Shown here: positions 26,362 to 32,864 of the stretch, piece by piece
How the letters are laid out: each line of letters begins with the position of its first letter
Position numbering within the stretch: the stretch's first letter is position 1
From: Roseomonas gilardii subsp. gilardii
GTDB lineage: Bacteria > Pseudomonadota > Alphaproteobacteria > Acetobacterales > Acetobacteraceae
DNA length: 64,000 bases
Reading direction: 5' to 3'
NCBI RefSeq assembly: GCF_023078375.1
Contig: NZ_CP095554.1
Coordinates: 2,282,501 to 2,346,500 of the forward strand
Notes under the pieces: generated by a model
What the model was told of the DNA's origin: nothing
The model's database searches: none
The model's input: the letters and a program-made list of their open reading frames with translations, nothing else
Made by a program: the position numbers and the translations under genes

Positions 26362-26868
26362 TCATGGCCACCCATCCTGGGCTCTATCCTGGGCCAGGAC
26401 CCAGGCTTCCTGCTCCGCCGTCTCGATCGCCCCTGGCCGCGCCCGCCGCACCTGCATGACGGCCTCCGGCGCCGGCAGCCCCCGGGCCACCAGCAGTGCC
26501 GCCGCCACGGTGCCGGAACGGCCCAGGCCGCCCCAGCAGTGGATCGCCAGCCTTTCCCCGGCATCGAGCCGCTCCAGGAGCCGGCCGGACAGCATCCGCC
26601 AGGCTGGGCCGGGGATACCATAATCCGGAACGGGAAAGCTGACCCAGCCGATATGCGCGTGGCCGAGCCGTGCCGCCAGCGCCGCCGCATCGGGGAATTC
26701 GCCGGGCTCGCAGAGGCTGAGCAGCCAGTTCGCCCCCCAGCGGCGCAGGGCCGCCACATCGGCGGCGAGGTCGCCATGGCGGCCCGGGCAATGGGTGATG
26801 GCCAGCGCGCCGGGCGGCGGCCAGGGCAGGGGGGTCAGCTCCGGGGGCGGGACGGGATGGGGCTCGAT
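26362..26868 (-). CDS. CDKN3-like dual-specificity protein phosphatase
   Basis: This cysteine-based phosphatase carries the CX5R signature as HCWGGLGRSGT, with general-acid region PVPDYGIP upstream. Similarity to CDKN3-type proteins begins well before the first usual start codon: the segment LAITHCPGRHGDLAADVAAL lies upstream of the GTG at 26757. No ATG, GTG or TTG is in frame further up. An ATC at 26868 follows GGAGG at 26878-26882 with nine-base spacing, so I extend to it tentatively; GTG 26757 is the conservative start. The gene follows the permease stop by 23 bases and may belong to the importer operon. Confidence 0.7.
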   Translation of the reverse strand: MEPHPVPPPELTPLPWPPPGALAITHCPGRHGDLAADVAALRRWGANWLLSLCEPGEFPDAAALAARLGHAHIGWVSFPVPDYGIPGPAWRMLSGRLLERLDAGERLAIHCWGGLGRSGTVAAALLVARGLPAPEAVMQVRRARPGAIETAEQEAWVLAQDRAQDGWP

Positions 26869-26891
26869 GGCGCTGCGCCTCCGGAAGGGGG

Positions 26892-27629
26892 TCAGAGGCC
26901 GGGGCGGGACGGGGTGAGGAGGCGCAGGCTCCGGTCCGCCAGCAGGGCCAGCCAGGCGGTGAAGATGCCCCCCTGCAGCACCCAGGCGGGATTGCCGTTC
27001 GACAGGCCGATCACGATGGGCGTGCCCAGGCAGCGCGCCCCGGCCACCGCCCCCACCGCCGCCGTGGCGATGGAGAGCACCACCGCGACACGCAGGCCGG
27101 ACAGGATCACCGGCAGGGCCAGTGGAAGCTCGACCTGCAGGAGCTGCCGCGCCGGGCCGAGCCCCAGCCCCTGGGCGGCGTCGCGCACCGGACCGGGCAC
27201 GGCGTCCAGCCCGCCGGAGGCCGCCCGCATGACCGGCAGGGCGGCGTAGAGCACCAGGGCCAGCAAAGTGGGCGCGGCGCCGAAGCCCAGCAGGGGCAGG
27301 GCGAGGGCGATCACCGCCACCGGCGGCACGGACTGGGCCAGGGAGAAGAGCGCATCCAGCAGCGGCCGCAGCCGGCGCCCGGCCTGGCGGCTGGCCAGCA
27401 CGCCCGCCGCCAGTCCCAGCGCGGCCGCCACCAGCGCGGCCCCCAGCGACAGGGCAAGATGGCTGCCGAGCAGGGTGAACCAGCTTTCCGAGGTCCAGAC
27501 CGGGCGGGACACCTGCGGGAAGAGGCCGCCCCAGAGCGCGCCCAGATGCGGCGCGGCCAGCAGGGCCAGCAGGAACAGGGCCGCCTCGGCCAGGAGACGG
27601 ATCGCCCGGCCCCCTGGGCGCCTCCTCAT
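26892..27629 (-). CDS. Osmoprotectant ABC transporter permease (OpuCB/YehW-like)
   Basis: The 245-residue protein is an inner-membrane permease of the OpuA/YehYXW type that imports glycine betaine-like solutes. It has about six hydrophobic segments. The family EAA-like loop reads GPVRDAAQGLGLGPARQLLQ, and QSVPPVAVIALALPLLGFG is typical. It overlaps the ATPase stop by four bases and is the shorter of two permeases, forming a heterodimer with the 401-residue protein. Confidence 0.85.
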   Translation of the reverse strand: MRRRPGGRAIRLLAEAALFLLALLAAPHLGALWGGLFPQVSRPVWTSESWFTLLGSHLALSLGAALVAAALGLAAGVLASRQAGRRLRPLLDALFSLAQSVPPVAVIALALPLLGFGAAPTLLALVLYAALPVMRAASGGLDAVPGPVRDAAQGLGLGPARQLLQVELPLALPVILSGLRVAVVLSIATAAVGAVAGARCLGTPIVIGLSNGNPAWVLQGGIFTAWLALLADRSLRLLTPSRPGL

Positions 27630-28600
27630 GGTGGCGTCCGGTCGCCGGCCGTGGCCGGGGACAGCAGGTCGCCCAGATGCAGGATGTGCGGCGGGCCGGC
27701 CTGCGCCGTCTCCACCACCAGCCGGTCCGTGCGCCGGTCCAGCATCAGCAGCAGCGCCTGTTTCAGCGTGGCATCCGCCGGCAGCAGAGGGAGATCCCGT
27801 TCCCCAGCCCCCATCCCGATGCCCGTCTCGACCCGGGCGCGGCGATGGGCGGGCAGGGTGGCGAGGCGGTGGAAGGCCAGCGCCTCCTCGCCCAGCAGCT
27901 CGCGCACCGCGCCATCCGCCTGCCGCTCCAGCACCTCGGCCGGCGTGCCACTGGCCACCAGCTTCCCATCCCGCAGCACGGCGAGCTGGTCGGCCAGGGT
28001 CAGCGCCTCCTCCACGTCATGCGTCACGAAGAGGATGGTCTTGCCGGTGCGGGCATGGATGGCGCGCATCTCCCGCTGCAGGCTGCGGCGGATGCTGGGG
28101 TCGAGGGCGGAGAAGGGCTCGTCCATCAGCAGCACCGGCGGGTCCGCCGCCAGGGCCCGGGCCAGCCCGACCCGCTGCGCCTGCCCGCCGGACAGCTCGT
28201 GCAGCCAGCGTTCCGCGAAGCGCGCGGGGTCGAGCCCCACCAGTTGCAGCAGCTCCTCCACCCGCCGGGCGATCCGCGCCGCGTCCCAGCCCAGCAGCCG
28301 GGGCACGGTGGCGACATTCGCCGCCACCCGCCAGTGCGGGAAGAGCCCGACCGACTGGATGACATAGCCGATGCCCCGGCGCAGCGCCCCGGGATCGGCC
28401 GCGGCGACGTCGCGCCCGTCCAGCATCACCCGTCCGCCATCCGGACGCACCAGCCGGTTCACCATCCGCATCAGCGTGGATTTGCCGGAGCCCGATTCGC
28501 CCAGCAGCACGCAGAACCGCCCGTCCCGGATCTCCAGGCTCACGGCATCCACGGCGCGGCGGCTGCCATAGGTCTTGGTGGCCCCCTCGAAGCGGATCAT
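27626..28600 (-). CDS. Osmoprotectant ABC transporter ATP-binding protein (OpuCA/YehX-like)
   Basis: The 324-residue ATPase drives import. Walker A is LGESGSGKST (about residues 33-42), the signature LSGGQAQRVGLARAL, Walker B VLLMDEPFSALDP and H-loop ILFVTHDVEEAL. The C-terminal 70 residues (LLPADATLKQALLLMLDRRT) look like a single CBS-type domain, used in OpuA systems to sense ionic strength. Both ends overlap the flanking permeases by four bases. The ATG at 28600 opens with MIRFEGATKTYG. Confidence 0.9.
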   Translation of the reverse strand: MIRFEGATKTYGSRRAVDAVSLEIRDGRFCVLLGESGSGKSTLMRMVNRLVRPDGGRVMLDGRDVAAADPGALRRGIGYVIQSVGLFPHWRVAANVATVPRLLGWDAARIARRVEELLQLVGLDPARFAERWLHELSGGQAQRVGLARALAADPPVLLMDEPFSALDPSIRRSLQREMRAIHARTGKTILFVTHDVEEALTLADQLAVLRDGKLVASGTPAEVLERQADGAVRELLGEEALAFHRLATLPAHRRARVETGIGMGAGERDLPLLPADATLKQALLLMLDRRTDRLVVETAQAGPPHILHLGDLLSPATAGDRTPP

Positions 28601-29802
28601 GCCGGACCTCCATGGCGCCGGGACAGCCAGGTCTGCAGCGCCGCCAGCCCGGCATCCGCCGCCAGGGACAGCGCCACCACCGGCAGCACGCCAAGCAGGA
28701 TCAGGTCCGTCGCCAACTGCCCGACGCCTAGGAAGACCAGCCGCCCCAGCCCCCCGCCGCCGATCAGCGCCGCCAGGGTGGCAAGGCCGATCGCCTGGAT
28801 CACCGCCGTCCGCAGCCCACCGAGCACGATCCCGCCGCCGAGCGGCAGCCGCACCCGCCAGAGGATCTGCGACGGGCCGAGCCCCTGGCCAATCGCGGCA
28901 TCCATCACCGGGGCGGGAACGGCGCGGAGCCCGGACAGCATCCCCGCCGCCAGGGGCAGCAGCAGGTAGCCGCCGATCGCCAGCACCGCAGGGGCCGGCC
29001 CGATCCCGCCGATGCCGAGGCCGCGCAGGACGGGAAAGGCGGCGGCAAGCGCCGTCAGCGGCGCCATCAGCAGGCCGAACAGGGCGATGGAGGGAACCAC
29101 TTGCAGGCCGTTGGCGAGGCCCATGAGCGCGGCCTCCAGCCTCGGGCGACGCAGCGCCAGGACCGAGAGAGGGATCGCCACCAGTGCCGCCAGCAGCAGC
29201 GAGGCGGCGGCGATGAAGACATGTTCCACCAGGGCACCGCGCAACTCGGCGCCGCGCGAGGCGGCTTCCCGCAGCAGGGACAGGGCGTCGAGCGCACCAC
29301 TGCCCACCAGCAGCGCGAGGCCCAGGCCGAGGCCCAGCAGGAAGCGCCCGGGCGTGCCGCCGCGCCCGGCAGCGCAGCACCCGGCGGCCAGGGCAGACAG
29401 CAGCAGGCCCAGCCAGACCCCGGAGGCCGGTGCCGCGCGGGCGACGGAGGAGGCGTCCGACAACGCCGCTGCCGCCCCGAGCCCCGTGGCCGTCAGCATG
29501 GCGAGCACGGCCAGCGCCACCAGCGCCTCGGCCCAGGGCAGCAGCGCCGCGCGCCGGGCCAGGACCGCGCCGCCCAGGGCAGAGAGCAGGAAGACCGCCA
29601 CGGCGGCCCAGACGGATGGCGTCAGCGGCAGAGGCACCGGGCGTGGCGAGACCAGCCGGTTCGGCGCGACGGAGAGCCAGCCCAGCAGGAAGGGCGAAAG
29701 GGCGGCCAGGGCCAGGAGGACCCCCGCCGCCAGGGCCTCGCGCGGGATCGGCGCCGGGGCCGCCTGGTCGCGGGGCGCCGGCAGCGCCGCGCTGCGCGCC
29801 AT
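28597..29802 (-). CDS. Osmoprotectant ABC transporter permease (YehY-like, long form)
   Basis: The 401-residue permease has the transport core in its C-terminal half (EHVFIAAASLLLAALVAIPLS; PVMDAAIGQGLGPSQILWRV as the coupling loop). About 180 residues of extra N-terminal hydrophobic sequence precede the core, with several Ala/Leu-rich segments, as in YehY. Its ATG is contiguous with the substrate-binding gene's stop at 29803. The extra region has no assigned role. Confidence 0.87.
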   Translation of the reverse strand: MARSAALPAPRDQAAPAPIPREALAAGVLLALAALSPFLLGWLSVAPNRLVSPRPVPLPLTPSVWAAVAVFLLSALGGAVLARRAALLPWAEALVALAVLAMLTATGLGAAAALSDASSVARAAPASGVWLGLLLSALAAGCCAAGRGGTPGRFLLGLGLGLALLVGSGALDALSLLREAASRGAELRGALVEHVFIAAASLLLAALVAIPLSVLALRRPRLEAALMGLANGLQVVPSIALFGLLMAPLTALAAAFPVLRGLGIGGIGPAPAVLAIGGYLLLPLAAGMLSGLRAVPAPVMDAAIGQGLGPSQILWRVRLPLGGGIVLGGLRTAVIQAIGLATLAALIGGGGLGRLVFLGVGQLATDLILLGVLPVVALSLAADAGLAALQTWLSRRHGGPA

Positions 29803-30750
29803 TCAGCGCGCCGCGCCGAGGCTGCGCAGATGCGCCTGTGCCACGTCGCGCGGATTGGCGCCTTCCACCACGACCTTGGCGTTCAGCTTTTGCAGCACAT
29901 CCAGGCTGAGGGAGTCGAAGACCGGCTTCAGCCAGTTGCCCATCTTCGGATGGGCATCGAACACCGCCTGCCGCACCACCGGCGCAGGGCGATAGACGAT
30001 CTGCGCACCCTTGGGATCGGCCAGGACCTTCAGCTCCAGCGCCTGGATGGCGCCGTCGGTGCCATAGACCATGGCGGCATTGACGCCGTTCAGCCGCTCC
30101 GCCGCGGCGCGCATCGTCACCGCCGTGTCGCCACCGGCCAGGACGAGCAGCCGTTCGGGCGGCAGGGTGAAGCCATAGGCCTTCTGGAAGGCAGGCAGGG
30201 CGGCCGGGCTTTCGACGAACTCCGCCGAGGCGGCCAGCCTGAAGGGGCCGTCACCCTTCAGGTAGTGGGCGAGATCCTCCAGGCTTTCCAGCTTCGCGCT
30301 CTTCGCCAGGTCCTGCCGCACGGCGATGGCCCAGGTGTTGTTGGCCGAGCCGGGCGTCAGCCAGACCAGCCTGTTGCGCTCCAGGTCCAGTGCCCGGACC
30401 TTCTCCGCCCCGGCCTGCGGATCGTGCCAGGCGGGGTCATCCTCCATCTGGAAGAAGAAGGCGCCATTGCCCGTGTATTCGGGATAGACGTCCACCTCGC
30501 CATTCAGGATGGCGGCGCGCAGGATGCGGGTCGGCCCCAGTTGCAGCTTCCGCTCGACCGTCACGCCCTGCGCTTCCAGCACCAGGGCGATCATCTGGCC
30601 GAGCAGCGCGCTTTCCGTATCCAGCTTGGAACTCACCACGACGGGGCGTCCCGAGGCAGGTTGCGCGCGGGCCTGCCGGGGCAGGAGGGCCGGCAGGGAA
30701 AGGGCAAGCCCTGCGAGCAGCATGGCACGGCGGGAGAGGGCGTGGGTCAT
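29803..30750 (-). CDS. Osmoprotectant ABC transporter substrate-binding protein (OsmF/YehZ-like)
   Basis: The 315-residue periplasmic protein of the OpuAC family binds a quaternary ammonium solute. A twin-Arg-like signal sequence (LSRRAMLLAGLALSL) ends near AQA at residue 30. The fold is visible in VVVSSKLDTESALLGQMIA, GEVDVYPEYTGN and TPGSANNTWAIAV. YehZ-type systems have low betaine affinity, so the ligand is uncertain. It heads the four-gene importer run. Confidence 0.9.
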   Translation of the reverse strand: MTHALSRRAMLLAGLALSLPALLPRQARAQPASGRPVVVSSKLDTESALLGQMIALVLEAQGVTVERKLQLGPTRILRAAILNGEVDVYPEYTGNGAFFFQMEDDPAWHDPQAGAEKVRALDLERNRLVWLTPGSANNTWAIAVRQDLAKSAKLESLEDLAHYLKGDGPFRLAASAEFVESPAALPAFQKAYGFTLPPERLLVLAGGDTAVTMRAAAERLNGVNAAMVYGTDGAIQALELKVLADPKGAQIVYRPAPVVRQAVFDAHPKMGNWLKPVFDSLSLDVLQKLNAKVVVEGANPRDVAQAHLRSLGAAR

Positions 30751-31052
30751 CCAGGGCTCCTCGCATTTCGCCCGGGGCCCGGACGGCGTGGCGCGCCCAC
30801 GGCGGGATGGCCGGGGTCACATCGTTACTTAGCCTGTGGCCATGCGGGCGGAAGATGGCCAGCGTGCATCCGGCGCACACGCCTTTGCGATGAGATCCTT
30901 GTCCGGCGCGAGATCGGTGAAATCCGGGCGATGGTGACGCCCTGTTTGCCACGGTCCGGCCCGATGCCTTCTCCGCCCGGTGGTGCCGGAAGGCGCATTC
31001 CCGCATCCCTCCGGCCGGCCGGTTCCGGAGCGGTCTCTCATGTCACGGAGAC
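30751..31052. other. Upstream region of the osmoprotectant operon, no gene seen
   Basis: This 302-base stretch between the importer and the tRNA-like copy should hold the importer promoter. No gene is convincing. I cannot assign a promoter or operator with confidence. Confidence 0.4.
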
Positions 31053-31109
31053 TGGTAGGGGCGGCCGGACTCGAACCGGCAAGCCTGTGAAGGCAAACGA
31101 TTTTGAGTC
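31053..31109 (-). pseudogene. Partial tRNA-Leu 3'-end copy
   Basis: These 57 bases align without gaps to the 3' part of the adjacent tRNA-Leu (31129-31185). The first 34 bases, which cover the CCA end, acceptor strand and T arm, are identical. Four mismatches follow over the variable arm, and similarity ends at the anticodon stem. The copy lacks the D arm and 5' acceptor strand, so it cannot be a working tRNA. Duplicated tRNA 3' ends are typical scars of integrative elements, but no integrase is nearby. Confidence 0.75.
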
Positions 31110-31128
31110 CATTTAGCGTCACAAAAAG

Positions 31129-31214
31129 TGGTAGGGGCGGCCGGACTCGAACCGGCAAGCCTTTGAAAGCAGGCGATTTTGAGTCGCCCGTGTCTACCGT
31201 TCCACCACGCCCCC
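31129..31214 (-). tRNA. tRNA-Leu (anticodon CAA)
   Basis: The 86-base minus-strand gene has a 7-bp acceptor stem, a leucine-type D arm (TGGTGGAACGGTAGACAC), an anticodon stem GGCGA/TCGCC with loop CTCAAAA (anticodon CAA), a long variable arm, the T loop TTCGAGT and an encoded CCA. It reads UUG codons. A T-run follows the CCA immediately and may end transcription. Confidence 0.95.
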
Positions 31215-31423
31215 AAACGCCGAGAAGGCCCCCGATGCGACTGTCAGCCGCGCCGGAAGCCTCGTCGGCGCAGGAGATTTACGGCAAGTGGGAATGCAGT
31301 CAACTGACCCGCCGGCAACGGGTCGCCGCCCCGCCAGGGAGGTGCGTCCATCCCCGCAACCGTGGCCAGGGCCGGGTACTTTCAGGGGAGGCCCGGCGTT
31401 CCGGTTCTGGAGGCGAAGCACGG

Positions 31424-31978
31424 ATGGCAGGTTTCATCGGGCGTTGGCTTTCCGATTCGCTGCGGATCGGGCTGGCCCTGGTCCTGGGTGTGGCGGCGAT
31501 GCAGGTTCCCGCGCTGACCCATTCCTATGATGCGGCCCTGCTGCAGGTGAGCCAGGACGCAAGGCGCGACATCGAGCAGCGCAAGGAGAAGGCGCGGCGG
31601 TTCTATGGGCTGTCGACGGACACGGATGAGGGCGTGATCGGAGCCTTGCGGCAGGCCGAGCCCTCGAACGCGGAGGGGCTGGCCGTCTCGGTCGCCAAGG
31701 CGGAGGCGTTGCGCCGGGCGCATGAGCGGATCGGGAAGGCGCCGCCGCTGTTGCAGCCGCTGGACGCGGCCTGGGATCTCCTCACCGAGCCCGATGCCGA
31801 CAAGCGCGCCGTGCTGAGGACGGCGATCGACACCCATGTGCCGCAGCTCATCCTCGGCAGTGCTGCCGCCACCTATGGCCTCTGCGGCCTGGTCCTTGGC
31901 CTGTTCCTGGCGCAGCTCGTGATCTCTTTGCCGGGCAGCCTCGCGCGGCGCAGGCGGCAGCGTCACTTGCCGGCCTGA
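31424..31978 (+). CDS. DUF2937 family membrane protein
   Basis: The 184-residue product matches DUF2937, an uncharacterised alpha- and gammaproteobacterial family. A hydrophobic segment near the N-terminus (SLRIGLALVLGVAAMQVPAL) is followed by a long charged helical periplasmic-type domain (SQDARRDIEQRKEKARRFYG). A second membrane segment lies near the C-terminus (GLCGLVLGLFLAQLVISL). The ATG at 31424 has GGAGG about nine bases upstream, and the longer frame reading through the tRNA is rejected. Confidence 0.8.
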   Translation: MAGFIGRWLSDSLRIGLALVLGVAAMQVPALTHSYDAALLQVSQDARRDIEQRKEKARRFYGLSTDTDEGVIGALRQAEPSNAEGLAVSVAKAEALRRAHERIGKAPPLLQPLDAAWDLLTEPDADKRAVLRTAIDTHVPQLILGSAAATYGLCGLVLGLFLAQLVISLPGSLARRRRQRHLPA

Positions 31979-32002
31979 CGGCCCGGACGCAGCGTTGTGG
32001 CC

Positions 32003-32473
32003 ATGATTCGCCGCTCCTCCCTGTTGCTGGCTGTGCTGGCCGCCGCCGCGCCCTTGGCCGCCCTGGCGTCCGAAACCTTCCTGGGCCTCGCGCCCTGCGC
32101 TCTGTGCTTGTGGCAGCGCTGGCCCTACTGGGTGGCGGCCGTGCTGGCCGTGCTGGCCGCTGGCCTGCGCTCGCGTGGCCTGCTGGCCCTGGCGGCCCTC
32201 GCCGTGCTGGTGTCGGGTGGCCTCGCGGTGCTGCATATCGGCGTGGAGCAGCAATGGTGGCCCTCGCCCCTGCCATCCTGCCAGGCGCCCACAGCCACGC
32301 TGGGCCTGAGCGTCGATGACATGCTGAAGGCCATGGCAGCCAAGCCCGACAAGCCCTGCGATGCGCCGACCTATCTGATCCCCGGGCTGCCTGTCACCAT
32401 CGCCCAGTTGAACCTTCTCTACGCACTGCTCCTGGGCGGCTTCGGGCTCCGGCGGGCGATCCGCCACCCGTAA
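32003..32473 (+). CDS. Disulfide bond formation protein B (DsbB) family
   Basis: DsbB-family membrane proteins reoxidise DsbA using quinones. The product has about four membrane segments. Its first periplasmic loop holds the redox pair CALC in LAPCALCLWQRWPYW. A second loop holds two Cys (PSCQAP and KPCDAP), matching the DsbB arrangement. A GTG at 31997 two codons upstream is an alternative start. It follows the DUF2937 gene closely, and a hairpin lies after the stop. Confidence 0.87.
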   Translation: MIRRSSLLLAVLAAAAPLAALASETFLGLAPCALCLWQRWPYWVAAVLAVLAAGLRSRGLLALAALAVLVSGGLAVLHIGVEQQWWPSPLPSCQAPTATLGLSVDDMLKAMAAKPDKPCDAPTYLIPGLPVTIAQLNLLYALLLGGFGLRRAIRHP

Positions 32474-32864
32474 CCGGTTCCGACAGCGATTGAAGGAAGC
32501 GTTGGAGGCTCCCGACGGAGCCTCCGGCCGCCATCCGGATCTGCCCGTTCGGTCACCTCGACCGGTTATCGGCTGGCGGTCTCACGCCCCATCGGGCCCA
32601 TTTTTTGTGGCAGGACGACAATAGGCCGTCAGAGGCCGGTTTTGGCGTCGAATGCGCCGTATCATTCGAACAAAACAAGAACAATTTGTTGCCGAAACTC
32701 CAAGGAATCATGAATTTCACGAATTGGTGATTAATCTCTCTCGTAATTTTGTTCGTTAATGCTACCTAGAGTTGCAATGGGACGATGATGGACTCCTGAG
32801 AAGGGTATCCTGTTTGACCCCGCACGGAAGAATCTTGTCCTACAACACAACCATAGGTTGCAAA
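32474..32864. other. A/T-rich upstream region of the RTX gene
   Basis: This 391-base region has a hairpin at 32504-32525 and then an unusually A/T-rich stretch (about 32595-32765) with several short inverted elements, for example GAATTTCACGAATT. It probably carries the promoter of the RTX gene. I do not assign specific promoter boxes. Confidence 0.5.
32504..32525 (+). terminator. Hairpin after the DsbB-like gene
   Basis: Perfect 9-bp arms GGAGGCTCC and GGAGCCTCC with a four-base loop, starting 31 bases after the stop. There is no T-run, so intrinsic termination is uncertain. Confidence 0.55.

Noticed and set aside
31103-31423. N-terminal extension of the DUF2937 gene reading through the tRNA
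   Set aside because: The extension is encoded by the tRNA gene on the other strand and lacks family sequence; ATG 31424 has a good ribosome site.
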